In this document: positions 26,106 through 35,935 of the stretch, piece by piece
Layout of the letters: each line of letters begins with the position of its first letter
Position numbering within the stretch: position 1 is the first letter of the stretch
NCBI RefSeq assembly: GCF_003591515.1
Contig: NZ_QZCG01000001.1
Span: 434,001-498,000, forward strand
Source of the DNA: Paracoccus onubensis
GTDB taxonomy: Bacteria > Pseudomonadota > Alphaproteobacteria > Rhodobacterales > Rhodobacteraceae
DNA length: 64,000 nucleotides
Direction: 5' to 3'
The notes under the pieces: model-generated
Databases searched by the model: none
What the model was told of the DNA's origin: nothing
What the model saw: the letters and a program-made list of their open reading frames with translations, nothing else
Translations under genes and position numbers: made by a program

Positions 26106-27791
26106 ATGCCCGATCTGATCGGATATATCCTTTATGCATTCGCGTTGACCGGAGGCGGCTATCTGCTGGCCTCCCATATGACGCGCGTCTATGCCGGAGA
26201 AGGGAACCTGCTCTCGCGGTTTCTTGCCCCGGTCGAAAGGGGTTTCTACAGTCTGGCCGGTATCCGGCCCGGCGCGTCGCAGGGCTGGCGGGGCTATACA
26301 ATAGCGGTCCTGACCTTCAACCTTGCTGGTTTCTGCCTGCTCTACGTTATCCTGCGATCGCAGAACCTGCTTCCGTTAAACCCGGACGGAATCGCGGCGA
26401 TGTCCCCGGATCTGGCCTTCAACACGGCTGTCAGCTTTGTCACCAACACCAACTGGCAGGCTTATTCCGGCGAGGCCCAGCTTTCCTACCTTGCCCAGAT
26501 GGCCGGACTGACTGTGCAGAACTTCGTTTCTGCCGCGACGGGCATGGCCGTGGCGGTCGCTGTGATCCGGGGCTTTACCGGTCCGAAAAACAGCGGGCTG
26601 GGGAATTTCTGGTGCGACATGACGCGATCGGTGCTTTATGTCCTGCTGCCGCTTTCGGTCATTCTGGGGTTGATCCTGATCCTTCAGGGCGTGCCCCAGA
26701 CATTGCTGGGAGCGGCCCATGTCACGACGCTTGAAGGCGCCGATCAGGTGATCGCGCGCGGTCCGGCAGCCAGCCAGATCGCCATCAAGCAACTGGGCAC
26801 GAATGGCGGCGGGTTCTTCGGCGTGAACTCTGCCCATCCGTTCGAGAACCCGACCATCGTCTCGAACATGTTCCAGACGCTTGCGATTCTGCTGATTCCG
26901 GTATCCTTCTGCTTTCTGTTCGGCCGCATGGCGCAGGACAAGCGGCAGGGATGGGCGATCTTCGCCGCGATGGCCGTGATGTTCGCGCTGGGGCTGGCGG
27001 TGATCCATTTCGGCGAAGCCGGAGGCAACCCACTGCTGGGTGCCGGGCCGAACATGGAGGGCAAGGAAACCCGCTTTGGCGCTGCGCTTTCGGCGCTCTG
27101 GGCCGAGGCCACGACCGCCGCCTCAAACGGCTCGGTCAACGCCATGCATGACAGTTTCATGCCGCTGTCCGGCCTTGTCACCATGGTCAACATGCAGATC
27201 GGCGAAGTGATCTTTGGCGGCGTCGGCGCGGGTCTCTATGGCATGCTGCTTTATGTCGTGCTTGCCGTGTTCCTGGCCGGCCTGATGGTCGGACGCTCGC
27301 CCGAATATCTGGGCCGCAAGATAGAAGGACGCGAGGTCACGCTGGCGATGCTGGCATTCCTGTCGATGCCGTTGGGTATTCTTGTCGGCGGCGCGATTTC
27401 TGCCACCGTGCCGATGGCGCTGCAATCCGTGCAGGATGCCGGACCGCACGGGCTGAGCGAGATCCTCTACAGCTATTCCTCGGCGGTTGGAAATAACGGT
27501 TCGGCATTCGCGGGCTGGGGTGCGGCGGAGCCCTGGCAGACCACGGCACTTGGCCTCGCGATGCTGCTGGGGCGCTATGCGATCATCGTGCCGATGCTGG
27601 CCATCGCCGGATCGCTGATCGACAAGCAGAAAAGCCCGTCCACCGCCGGAACCTTCCCCACGCATGGGCCGCTATTCGTGACGCTTCTGATCGTCACCGT
27701 GGTGATCTTCGGGGCGCTGACATTCTTCCCGGTTCTCGCCCTTGGACCCATCGCCGAGCATACGGCGGTGATCGCCGGGCAAGGCTATTGA
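26106..27791 (+). CDS. kdpA: Potassium-transporting ATPase subunit A (channel-like subunit)
   Basis: 561 residues, about ten membrane helices. The four selectivity-filter-like segments of the K+ channel superfamily are visible, among them TNTNWQAYSGE and GTNGGGFFGVNSAHPFENP, and later NNGSAFAGWG. KdpA takes up K+ from the periplasm and passes it to KdpB. Strong AAGGAGA ribosome site. Second structural gene of the complete kdpFABC-DE operon, which is switched on under potassium limitation or osmotic stress. Confidence 0.96.
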   Translation: MPDLIGYILYAFALTGGGYLLASHMTRVYAGEGNLLSRFLAPVERGFYSLAGIRPGASQGWRGYTIAVLTFNLAGFCLLYVILRSQNLLPLNPDGIAAMSPDLAFNTAVSFVTNTNWQAYSGEAQLSYLAQMAGLTVQNFVSAATGMAVAVAVIRGFTGPKNSGLGNFWCDMTRSVLYVLLPLSVILGLILILQGVPQTLLGAAHVTTLEGADQVIARGPAASQIAIKQLGTNGGGFFGVNSAHPFENPTIVSNMFQTLAILLIPVSFCFLFGRMAQDKRQGWAIFAAMAVMFALGLAVIHFGEAGGNPLLGAGPNMEGKETRFGAALSALWAEATTAASNGSVNAMHDSFMPLSGLVTMVNMQIGEVIFGGVGAGLYGMLLYVVLAVFLAGLMVGRSPEYLGRKIEGREVTLAMLAFLSMPLGILVGGAISATVPMALQSVQDAGPHGLSEILYSYSSAVGNNGSAFAGWGAAEPWQTTALGLAMLLGRYAIIVPMLAIAGSLIDKQKSPSTAGTFPTHGPLFVTLLIVTVVIFGALTFFPVLALGPIAEHTAVIAGQGY

Positions 27792-27851
27792 ACCATGTCG
27801 CGGCCTGCATCTCTGGCCGCGATGCGATCTCTCAATTCAAGGACAAAGAAG

Positions 27852-29876
27852 ATGTCCCATAGTGAACTTGTCCCAAAGGGGCTTTACATGGCGGCGCTGA
27901 AAACCGCCTTCACCAAGCTTGACCCTCGCCAATTGATGGGGAATGCCGTCATCTTCGTGACCGCCATCGTGGCCGCAATGACCACCCTGTTGGCCCTGCG
28001 CGATGCCGCCTTTGGTGCGGATGATGCCGCTGTCAGCCTGCAAATCGCCTTCTGGCTTTGGGTCTGCGTGCTGTTCGCGAATTTTGCCGAAGCGCTGGCC
28101 GAAGGGCGCGGCAAGGCGCGGGCCGACAGCCTGCGTGCCACCAAGGCGGAAACCGTCGTGAAATTGCTTGCGAGTGAGGATGATACGGCACCAAAGGAAA
28201 CGGCGTCGTCCTCATTGCGCAAGGGACAGCTTGTTCTGGTCGAGGCAGGCGATCTCATTCCGACGGATGCAGAGGTGGTTCGCGGCGTCGCTTCTGTCGA
28301 TGAAAGCGCGATCACCGGAGAAAGCGCCCCGGTGATCCGCGAAAGCGGCGGTGACAGATCCAGCGTGACCGGCGGAACGCGGATCGTCTCGGACAGTCTG
28401 GTCCTGAAGATTACCGCCGAGCCGGGCAAAAGTTTTCTTGACCGGATGATTGCGATGGTCGAGGGGGCCGAACGGCAAAAGACTCCGAACGAGATCGCCC
28501 TGAATATCCTGTTGGCGGGCCTGACCCTGATCTTCCTGCTTGTGGTTGTCACGCTTGAACCCTTTGCCCGTTATTCCGGGCTGGTGATCCCTGTGGTGAC
28601 GCTTGCCGCGCTTTTCGTCACGCTGATCCCCACGACCATCGGCGGTCTTCTTTCCGCCATCGGGATCGCGGGGATGGACCGTCTCGTCCGCGCCAATGTC
28701 ATCGCCAAGTCGGGCCGCGCGGTAGAAGCGGCGGGAGATGTCGACACGCTGCTGCTTGACAAGACCGGAACCATCACCTTCGGCAACCGGATGGCCGATG
28801 CCTTTGTTCCTGCGCGTGGCGTCAGCGAAAGGCAGCTTGCGCAGGCGGCGTTTCTGGCCTCGCTTGCCGATGAAACGCCCGAGGGGAAATCCATCGTCGA
28901 TCTGGCCGAAAGACTGCTTGGCGCATTGGATCACCAGCCGGAGCCGGGTTCCGAGCCTGTCGCTTTCTCGGCCCAGACCCGGCTTTCCGGCGTGGATTTT
29001 TCCGGGACCCGCCTGCGCAAGGGTGCCACCGATTCAATCGAGGCTTTCGTGGGCACGCCGACGGATCCGGCGTTGCGGGCCAAAGTCGATGAGATCGCGC
29101 GATCGGGCGGCACGCCGCTGCTGGTGGCCGAGAATGACCGCATTCTGGGCGCGATCCATCTGAAGGATGTGATCAAACCCGGTATGCGAGAGCGTTTCGC
29201 CGAACTCAGGGCCATGGGAATTCGCACCGTGATGATTACCGGCGACAACCCTTTGACGGCTGCTGCCATTGCCGCCGAGGCCGGGGTGGACGATTTTCTG
29301 GCCGAAGCAACGCCCGAGATGAAGCTGGAATATATCCGCAGGGAACAAGAGGGCGGCCGGCTGGTCGCCATGTGCGGCGACGGATCGAATGACGCGCCGG
29401 CACTGGCGCAGGCGGATGTCGGGGTGGCGATGAATCTGGGCACGCCCGCAGCCAAGGAGGCCGCGAACCTGATCGATCTCGACAGCGACCCGACAAAGCT
29501 GATCGAGGTGGTGATGGTGGGCAAGCAATTGCTGATCTCACGCGGTGCATTGACCACCTTTTCCATCGCCAACGATGTCGCGAAATATTTCGCCATTCTG
29601 CCTGCGATTTTCGTCGCGGCCTTTCCGGGACTGGGCGTTCTGAACATCATGAGCCTGTCCTCTCCGCAAAGCGCCCTGCTGTCGGCGGTGATCTTCAACG
29701 CGCTGGTCATCTTCGCGTTGATCCCTCTTGCCCTGCGCGGCGTGAAATACACACCGGCAAGCGCCGCCGCCCTGCTGCGGCGCAACCTGATCATCTACGG
29801 ACTCGGCGGGCTGATCGTGCCATTTGTCGGCATCAAGGCCATAGATTTGGCCGTGACCGCCTTTGGCCTCGTATAA
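27852..29876 (+). CDS. kdpB: Potassium-transporting P-type ATPase subunit B
   Basis: 674 residues from ATG 27852 ([12 protein letters not shown]), with AAGGA 8 bases upstream; an upstream ATG at 27795 would add 19 unlikely residues. P-type hallmarks: actuator TGES in [10 protein letters not shown], phosphorylation loop [13 protein letters not shown], nucleotide domain, and [12 protein letters not shown] plus [20 protein letters not shown] in the P domain. It provides ATP hydrolysis and the K+ exit path for KdpA. kdpC follows after 6 bases. Confidence 0.96.
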   Translation: MSHSELVPKGLYMAALKTAFTKLDPRQLMGNAVIFVTAIVAAMTTLLALRDAAFGADDAAVSLQIAFWLWVCVLFANFAEALAEGRGKARADSLRATKAETVVKLLASEDDTAPKETASSSLRKGQLVLVEAGDLIPTDAEVVRGVASVDESAITGESAPVIRESGGDRSSVTGGTRIVSDSLVLKITAEPGKSFLDRMIAMVEGAERQKTPNEIALNILLAGLTLIFLLVVVTLEPFARYSGLVIPVVTLAALFVTLIPTTIGGLLSAIGIAGMDRLVRANVIAKSGRAVEAAGDVDTLLLDKTGTITFGNRMADAFVPARGVSERQLAQAAFLASLADETPEGKSIVDLAERLLGALDHQPEPGSEPVAFSAQTRLSGVDFSGTRLRKGATDSIEAFVGTPTDPALRAKVDEIARSGGTPLLVAENDRILGAIHLKDVIKPGMRERFAELRAMGIRTVMITGDNPLTAAAIAAEAGVDDFLAEATPEMKLEYIRREQEGGRLVAMCGDGSNDAPALAQADVGVAMNLGTPAAKEAANLIDLDSDPTKLIEVVMVGKQLLISRGALTTFSIANDVAKYFAILPAIFVAAFPGLGVLNIMSLSSPQSALLSAVIFNALVIFALIPLALRGVKYTPASAAALLRRNLIIYGLGGLIVPFVGIKAIDLAVTAFGLV

Positions 29877-29882
29877 GGAGCC

Positions 29883-30470
29883 ATGACCATGCTTATTCAC
29901 ATCCGCCGCGCATGCACGATGCTTGCCGCCATGCTGCTGCTGACCGGACTGGCCTATCCTCTTGCCATGACCGGAATCGCGTCGGTCATCGCGCCGCAAG
30001 CTGCAACCGGAAGTCTGATCATGCGGAACGATGGCGTAGCGGTGGGCTCTGCCCTTATCGGGCAGGAATTCACGCAACCCGTTTACCTGCATCCGCGCCC
30101 TTCGGCAGTGGATTACGACGCGGCATCCTCGGGCGCGTCGAATCTGGGGCCGAGTTCGGCAGAACTGCATAATACGGTCAAGGCACGCCGCGATGCCTGG
30201 GAAAGCCTGAACAACGGCATCGCCCCGATCGATGCGGTCACGGCATCCGCTTCGGGTCTTGATCCCGATATCTCACCGCAGAACGCACGCGGACAGGCAC
30301 AGCGTATTGCCAGCGCGCGAGACGTGGATCCGGAACAAGTGCTTGCGATCATCGACGCGAATATACAAAATCCGCTATTGGGGATTTATGGTCAGCCGCG
30401 TGTCAATGTCCTGATGACCAATCTGGCCCTTGATGCGGAACTTGCCCCGCGACCCGCCCCGACGGAGTAA
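29883..30470 (+). CDS. kdpC: Potassium-transporting ATPase subunit C
   Basis: 195 residues with a single N-terminal membrane helix (MLAAMLLLTGLAYPLAMTGI) and a periplasmic domain. Typical KdpC blocks: GSALIGQEFTQPVYLHPRPSA, SSGASNLGPSS and DPDISPQNARGQAQRIA, ending VNVLMTNLALD. It stabilises KdpAB and raises affinity for K+. kdpD begins 3 bases after its stop. Confidence 0.95.
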   Translation: MTMLIHIRRACTMLAAMLLLTGLAYPLAMTGIASVIAPQAATGSLIMRNDGVAVGSALIGQEFTQPVYLHPRPSAVDYDAASSGASNLGPSSAELHNTVKARRDAWESLNNGIAPIDAVTASASGLDPDISPQNARGQAQRIASARDVDPEQVLAIIDANIQNPLLGIYGQPRVNVLMTNLALDAELAPRPAPTE

Positions 30471-30473
30471 CCA

Positions 30474-33161
30474 ATGTCCGACGCGTCCCGCCCTGAACCC
30501 GAGGCGTTGCTGAAGGAAGCTCGCCGCGAGGGTCGGGGGAAGCTGAAAATCTTTCTGGGTGCTGCGCCGGGCGTCGGCAAGACTTATGCGATGCTGGAGG
30601 CCGCGCGGAGACGCGCGGCCGATGGCGAGAATGTGCTGGCGGGCGTGGTGGAAACCCATGGCCGGGCCGAAACCGAAGCGATGCTGCGCGATCTCCGCGC
30701 GCTGCCTCGCCAGCCCTTCTATCATCGCGGCAAAATCCTGCACGAGATGGATCTCGAAGGATTGATTGCGGCGAAGCCGGATCTCGCGTTGATCGATGAA
30801 CTGGCCCATTCCAACCTGTCGGGCAATCGTCATGAAAAGCGCTGGCAGGATATCGAAGAGGTGCTGTCGGCCGGGATCGACGTCTATACGACATTGAACG
30901 TGCAGCATGTCGAGACGCTGAATGACACCGTCGCCCGGATCACGGGGGTGCGGGTGCGCGAGACGGTTCCTGACCGCGTGCTGGAGATGGCCGATGAGAT
31001 CGAGCTGATCGATCTGCCGCCTGATGAATTGCTTGAACGGCTTCGGGCCGGGAAGGTTTATGTTCAGGATCAGGCGGCGCGGGCGGTGGCGAATTTCTTT
31101 GCCAAGGGGAACCTGACCGCATTGCGGGAACTGGCGATGCGCACTGCCGCCGACCGGGTGGATGCCGAGCTCAGACAGCATATGGCCGCCAATGCCATCG
31201 CCGGGCCGTGGCCGACACAGGAACGGCTTCTGGTGGTCATACCGGAAGGTGCCGTGGGGCGCGATGCGGTTCGGATCGGCAAACGTTCGGCGGATCGCGC
31301 GCGGGTCGAGTGGTTTGCGGTGGCCCTGACCAGCGTGCGCGATGAAATCCGAACCACAACGATGCAGGAAAGCCGTGCCGATGCTCTTCGGCTGGCCGAG
31401 AGACTTGGGGCCGAAGTCACGATCCAGCAAACGGAACGGAACCCGGCCGAGGAGGTGACAGGCTTCGCCGAGCGGCTGAATATCCGCCGGATCGTCGTGC
31501 CACGCCCACCCAGGCGCAACCCGTTGCTGCGCCAGTTCGCGCCGACCCATCACGAACAACTGGTGTCGGGCCTCGTGAGAGAGGCAACCAGGTTCGAATT
31601 AACTCTGGTCACCGATGACGAGCGGCCGGCACGGCAGAGGCAACGCCTGAAACCCCCTGCCATGCCGGACATGCTGCGCATGATGGGGTTCATATTGCTT
31701 GCCGTGACCGGAACCACGGTGCTGGCCAAGGCGGCCGAGCATTTTATCCCGGTGGTCAGCCTGTCGCTTCTCTACATGACGACAGTTGTCGCGATGGCCT
31801 CGCGTTTCGGAAGAGGACCGGCCATCGCCACTGCGGGCCTGAGTTTTCTGACCTATAATCTCCTGTTCACGTCCCCGGTTCACACGTTCCGCATCTGGGA
31901 TCAGGGCCAGCTTCTGACGCTGGTTCTGTTCCTCGTCGCATCAATCCTGACGGGCAATCTCGCTGCCCGCCTTCGCGATCGGGCCATGGCTCAACGTGCC
32001 ATCGCCGAACGAACCGGCAAGCTTTACGAATTCTCGCGCAGGGCGGCGGCGGCGGCATCTTTCGATGATGTGGTCTGGGCCGCCGTCAGCCATGTCGCAA
32101 CGGTCCTGCATTGCGAGTCGGTCCTGCTGGTTCCCAAGGAAATCGCCGGGCTTACCATCGTGGGGGCCTTTCCGCCCGAAGACAGGCTGGCGGATCGGGA
32201 AATGTCCGCCGCACGCTATTGTTTCACCCATGGAGAGGCGGCGGGCCACGGATCTGATACGCTGCCGACCTCCCGCTGGCTCTTCGTGCCGCTCAGCGCT
32301 TCGGACCGGCGGATCGGTGTTCTTGGGATTTCCTTTTCGGACGGACGGCAAATCGCCCAAAACGACCGGCGGCTTCTGGAGGCGCTTGCCGATCAGGTTG
32401 TGCTGGCGCTTGAACGTATCCGGCTGACCGAGGATCTGGCGCAGACACGCGTGGTCTCCGAGGCGGAGCGGTTGCGTTCGGCGCTTCTGTCTTCGGTCAG
32501 CCACGACCTGCGTACGCCACTGGTCTCGATCCTCGGTGCGGCGGAGGGGTTGGAGCATCCCCGTCTCACAAAGGAGGGACAGCGTAGCCTGATCGAAACC
32601 GTGCGGGAGGAAGGCGAGCGGCTTGACCGTTATATCCAGAATCTGCTGGATATGACGCGGTTGGGCCATGGCGCGCTAAAGCCGAACGCCATCCCTTCCG
32701 ATTTGCGTGAGCTTGTCGGCATGGCGCGCCATCGGTTGCGCGGACCGTTGCGCACTCACCCGATAAGCGTGCAAATGCCCGAGGATATGGCTCCGGTCCA
32801 TGTCGATCCGGTATTGATGGAACAAGTCCTCGTCAATATCCTCGACAATGCGGCGAAATATTCCGCACCATCTACACCCGTCCGGATAACAGTAGAAGTC
32901 CAGCGCGCCCATGCGATCCTATCCATAGAAGATGACGGTCCAGGCCTGCCTATCGGCGCGGCGGATCGGGTTTTCGACATGTTCTGGCGGGCAGAGCAAG
33001 GTGATGGCGGGCAGGCTGGGACCGGTCTTGGACTTGCTATCTGTCGTGGAATTGTCGAAGCCCATGGAGGAGAGATCCATGCCGAGCCTGCCCGCGAAAG
33101 TGGCCGGGGAACGCGCATCGTGATGGAGCTGCCATTGTCGAACCCGGAGACCTTCTTGTGA
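30474..33161 (+). CDS. kdpD: Potassium-sensing histidine kinase KdpD
   Basis: 895 residues with the full KdpD plan: N-terminal KdpD domain with Walker A GAAPGVGKTYAML and THGRAETEAML, a universal-stress-like domain (about 240-365), four close membrane helices (about 400-500), a GAF-like region, and the kinase core with SSVSHDLRTPLVSILGAAEGL, N box NILDNAAKYS and GTGLGLAICRGIVEAHGG. It senses K+ limitation and turgor and phosphorylates KdpE, whose start overlaps its stop by 4 bases. Confidence 0.96.
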   Translation: MSDASRPEPEALLKEARREGRGKLKIFLGAAPGVGKTYAMLEAARRRAADGENVLAGVVETHGRAETEAMLRDLRALPRQPFYHRGKILHEMDLEGLIAAKPDLALIDELAHSNLSGNRHEKRWQDIEEVLSAGIDVYTTLNVQHVETLNDTVARITGVRVRETVPDRVLEMADEIELIDLPPDELLERLRAGKVYVQDQAARAVANFFAKGNLTALRELAMRTAADRVDAELRQHMAANAIAGPWPTQERLLVVIPEGAVGRDAVRIGKRSADRARVEWFAVALTSVRDEIRTTTMQESRADALRLAERLGAEVTIQQTERNPAEEVTGFAERLNIRRIVVPRPPRRNPLLRQFAPTHHEQLVSGLVREATRFELTLVTDDERPARQRQRLKPPAMPDMLRMMGFILLAVTGTTVLAKAAEHFIPVVSLSLLYMTTVVAMASRFGRGPAIATAGLSFLTYNLLFTSPVHTFRIWDQGQLLTLVLFLVASILTGNLAARLRDRAMAQRAIAERTGKLYEFSRRAAAAASFDDVVWAAVSHVATVLHCESVLLVPKEIAGLTIVGAFPPEDRLADREMSAARYCFTHGEAAGHGSDTLPTSRWLFVPLSASDRRIGVLGISFSDGRQIAQNDRRLLEALADQVVLALERIRLTEDLAQTRVVSEAERLRSALLSSVSHDLRTPLVSILGAAEGLEHPRLTKEGQRSLIETVREEGERLDRYIQNLLDMTRLGHGALKPNAIPSDLRELVGMARHRLRGPLRTHPISVQMPEDMAPVHVDPVLMEQVLVNILDNAAKYSAPSTPVRITVEVQRAHAILSIEDDGPGLPIGAADRVFDMFWRAEQGDGGQAGTGLGLAICRGIVEAHGGEIHAEPARESGRGTRIVMELPLSNPETFL

Positions 33162-33838
33162 CCTCACGCATCCTCATCGTCGATGACGAGGCTCCGATCC
33201 GGCGTTTTTTGCGGGTTGCACTGGAAACCGAGGGTTACATCGTTTCCGAGGCGGCAACGGCACATGAGGCGGTTGCCGTGGCGGCGAGAGAGGCGCCGGC
33301 GGCGATGATCCTCGATATGGGCCTGCCGGATGCCGATGGCATTACGGTCATCGAGAAATTGCGCGAATGGTCGCATCTGCCCGTCCTGGTTCTGTCGGTG
33401 AGAAGCGACGACGCGGGCAAGATCGCAGCGCTCGATGCAGGCGCACAGGATTATGTGACAAAGCCCTTCTCGACCGGAGAACTGCTTGCCCGGTTGCGCG
33501 GCCTGTTGCGCGATTATACGCGCGAGGCCGCGCCAGCAACCCTGACGCTCGGCCCGCTACAGATCGATATCGCGGACCACCGTGCCATCCTGGAAGGAGA
33601 AAACCTGAATCTGACCCGGAAGGAGTTTGACCTGTTATGGCTGCTTGCCTCGCATGCCGGGCGGCTGGTGACGCATGACATGATCCTCAAGGCGATCTGG
33701 GGACCGGCGCATACGGAGGACAGTCAGTATCTGCGGGTCTATATCCGGCATTTGCGCAGCAAACTGGGCGATGATGCGGCGAATCCGCGATGGATATTCA
33801 CCGAGCCCGGCATCGGATACAGGCTGGCGGACGGATAG
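33158..33838 (+). CDS. kdpE: Response regulator KdpE
   Basis: 226 residues, OmpR family. Receiver: VDDEAPIRRFL, phospho-acceptor in ILDMGLPDADG and Lys in DYVTKPFSTGE; winged helix with LNLTRKEFDLLWLLASHAG and YLRVYIRHLRSKLGDD. It overlaps kdpD by 4 bases and closes the operon; its target should be the kdp promoter upstream of 25918. Confidence 0.95.
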   Translation: MTSRILIVDDEAPIRRFLRVALETEGYIVSEAATAHEAVAVAAREAPAAMILDMGLPDADGITVIEKLREWSHLPVLVLSVRSDDAGKIAALDAGAQDYVTKPFSTGELLARLRGLLRDYTREAAPATLTLGPLQIDIADHRAILEGENLNLTRKEFDLLWLLASHAGRLVTHDMILKAIWGPAHTEDSQYLRVYIRHLRSKLGDDAANPRWIFTEPGIGYRLADG

Positions 33839-34057
33839 CATCATCAAGAGCAACGGCCTTCATCCTGTGGGATGATGACATCTTTCGGCGAACGGAATCG
33901 ATGTCAAAGCATGACAGAGATTACGACAGCAATGTCCGTTCTGACGAAATGCTGCGGCAGTCATGCCGCCTCGCCGCAGGTCCGGTTTCCGCGCATCTCT
34001 TCACCTCGTGCCGCAACGCCGACCGGGCAGAAGCTCTGCGCGCCTGTCTCAGCCCCC

Positions 34058-34294
34058 TCAGCATCTCGGACGATCTGGACGATGTCGCTGAGGATCGGTT
34101 CCCGCCGCAGCAACAATTTCGATCAGCTCCACCACATCGATCCGCCGCTCGCCGTTCTCATACTTTGCTATAAAAGACTGCGGGCGCTTCAGACGCTCTG
34201 CCAGTTCGGTCCGGGTTTGCCCTGCGTCAGGCCGGGCTTGTTTGAGGGTTGCCATCAAAGCCAGATGACCAGGACTGCGCAGGGTTCTGCCCAT
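34058..34294 (-). CDS. Small XRE-family DNA-binding protein, C-terminus possibly frameshifted
   Basis: 78 residues with a clear Cro/C1-type helix-turn-helix: TRTELAERLKRPQSFIAKYE followed by NGERRIDVVELIEIVAAAG, typical of short XRE regulators of about 80 residues. After VAAAG the reading frame becomes Arg/Pro-rich; in a neighbouring frame the sequence reads EPILSDIVQIVRDAEG, which looks like the expected end. A small indel may therefore have altered the C-terminus. It lies in the decayed stretch between kdp and the T3SS. Target unknown; such proteins often belong to mobile elements or antitoxins. Confidence 0.55.
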   Translation of the reverse strand: MGRTLRSPGHLALMATLKQARPDAGQTRTELAERLKRPQSFIAKYENGERRIDVVELIEIVAAAGTDPQRHRPDRPRC

Positions 34295-34403
34295 CCTTGA
34301 ATTCCAGATGAATCCGGAATTCGGATCGTGGCGTCTGGGGAATATCCCATTTTGGGCTATTCCGTGCTGGACATGTTTGCATTTTTAATTTCAGGACGAA
34401 CCG

Positions 34404-34622
34404 ATGTCTCAACAATGCCCATATTGCATGACCGAAATCCACGCAGACGCCACCACCTGCTAAGCCTGTGGAGCCATCCATGGGGTGTGGGGGCGTTCGG
34501 TCGAAAACCGGCGCCGGGCATCGACCTTTATGCTCGGCATAGCTGTATTCTTTGTCCTGGCCGGCATAGGCTTCGGCATGCTGGTGGCGTCGGATTACCC
34601 GACGACCTTTTCGACGGTATGA
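34404..34622 (+). pseudogene. Zinc-ribbon/membrane protein interrupted by an in-frame TAA
   Basis: The frame encodes MSQQCPYCMTEIHADATTC, then TAA at 34461-34463, then ACGAIHGVWGRSVENRR and a hydrophobic helix LGIAVFFVLAGIGFGMLVAS, ending at TGA 34620. The cysteines form a zinc ribbon CxxC...C-x-x-C in which the stop replaces the first spacer residue of the second knuckle. One base change (for example from AAA, CAA or GAA) would restore a 71-residue zinc-ribbon plus single-helix protein. Readthrough cannot be excluded but decay is likelier, given the neighbourhood. Confidence 0.55.
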
Positions 34623-34639
34623 TCGCCTGGTTCTGACGA

Positions 34640-35167
34640 CGGACACTCATTTGCCCCGTCGTTTCCAGCCGTTCCAGCAGAACCGTATCGGGATCGGCCT
34701 GCCGGATCGCGGCGATCAGCCCGCCGGAAACGATGGCATGAACCCTCTCGGCCTCCTGACGACCGTATCCTGCAGGCCCAGCTCAAGGCGTTGCTCCTCC
34801 TCGTCGGCACAACGATGGGCTTCGTTGACACGCTCTACGGCAATGTCTTTTGCCTTCTGCGCCTTCAGCTACCCTGCTCTGCCTTCTACGCCGCCCTGTC
34901 CAGGCGGCGGCGCGGCCCCGTCCGGGCCTGCCCATGCTTCGCCCCGACCTCGGCATGACAGCGGTCCTGCCAGCCGCGCATCGCCTGCTTGTAGCGGCGC
35001 GATGACGAGCCGAACCAACGCTGTGCCTTGTGCTTGCCCTGCAAGCGATGGCCCTCGTGGCAGCGCTTGGCCTTCATACGCATATTGTCATCTGCACATA
35101 TGGGCATGGCCAGCACATGCAGATGCAGACAGGTCGCTTCGTCGCGACATCGGTCGGTTGGATAGGC
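34640..35167 (-). pseudogene. Relaxase (Mob/Pre type) remnant with frameshifts
   Basis: The minus strand reads CLHLHVLAMPICADDNMRMK, KAQRWFGSSSRRYKQAMRGW and QDRCHAEVGAKHG, the histidine-containing core and following segment of a plasmid mobilisation relaxase (HxH metal motif in HLHV). Further along, in shifted frames, come coiled-coil pieces KDIAVERVNEAHRCADEEEQ and AIVSGGLIAAIRQADPDTVL, like the C-terminal part of such proteins. There is no intact start or continuous frame. It indicates past mobile DNA between kdp and the T3SS. Confidence 0.5.
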
Positions 35168-35225
35168 CTTCAATATCTCCAGAGATTTCGCCGCCGCCCC
35201 GCGTGCGCGTGCGCGCGAAGGTGGT

Positions 35226-35672
35226 TTATGGATGGTTTGGGCCCCTCGGTGGGCCCGTCTCGTCATCGGGTTCGGCAATACCCTCCAGGGTGCGGACAGC
35301 GGCAAGGGAAATGCGATAGACGACGGTGAAACCGTTCTTGCAGGCACGGCGGCCGGTCTCGATCAGGATGCCTTCGTTCAGGAACTCGCTGATGGGGGTA
35401 GTAACGTAAACGGCCACGACATCCTCACCGATCTGTGCCGCGCATACCCGGTTCAGCAGGAACATCAGCTCCTTTCCTGCGGCAACCTGATCCTCGTCCT
35501 GTTCACGCTCGATGATGCCGCAGATGGCGGCTTTGTCGTCGTCCATCTTCGCCTCTCTTGGCGGCATGCCCAGCACGTCCGCTGGTAGGCTGCCCTGATA
35601 ATCCTGGGGGGCGGCATGAAGCGGCGAGGTAGTCAGTATAACCAATCCAGCAGCAAGAATTTTCTGAAATAT
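35226..35672 (-). pseudogene. Degraded paralog of the exported protein at 20076-20687
   Basis: The signal-peptide region (ILAAGLVILTTSPLHA), PQDYQGSLPADVLGMPPREA, KAAICGIIEREQDEDQV and DVVAVYVTTPISE align with the intact copy. Three lesions are visible: the homologous start codon is ATA, about 79 codons between KMD and DKxAICG are missing in frame, and the C-terminal end is replaced by an unrelated sequence. Short similar stretches (GATGGATGG / GGTGGATGAT) at the deletion ends suggest slippage between near-repeats. Confidence 0.65.
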
Positions 35673-35935
35673 CGGCCCATCCTTCCGATGTGCGTCGCGG
35701 TGATGACCGGAGAGTATGAAAGGGATGTGACGGGATAGACCACTCTTCCGAGATGAAGCCGTTTCCTGCTCGTCCATGACCAAGCCCCCCGCACTCGGCA
35801 GAGGCTTCGATCGGCCAGTTTTTGGTATGAGGACATCCGGACAAACTCACCTGTCCGAGAAAAGACGCGTTATTTCATCTGCCTGTTTCAAAGTTTGTGG
35901 ACAATCCTAGAGTTCTTAAAAATGAGGGAAATCAC

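Noticed and set aside
34640..35225. Intact hypothetical genes on the plus strand here
   Set aside because: The plus-strand frames are Arg/Pro/Ala-rich mirrors of broken relaxase sequence on the minus strand.
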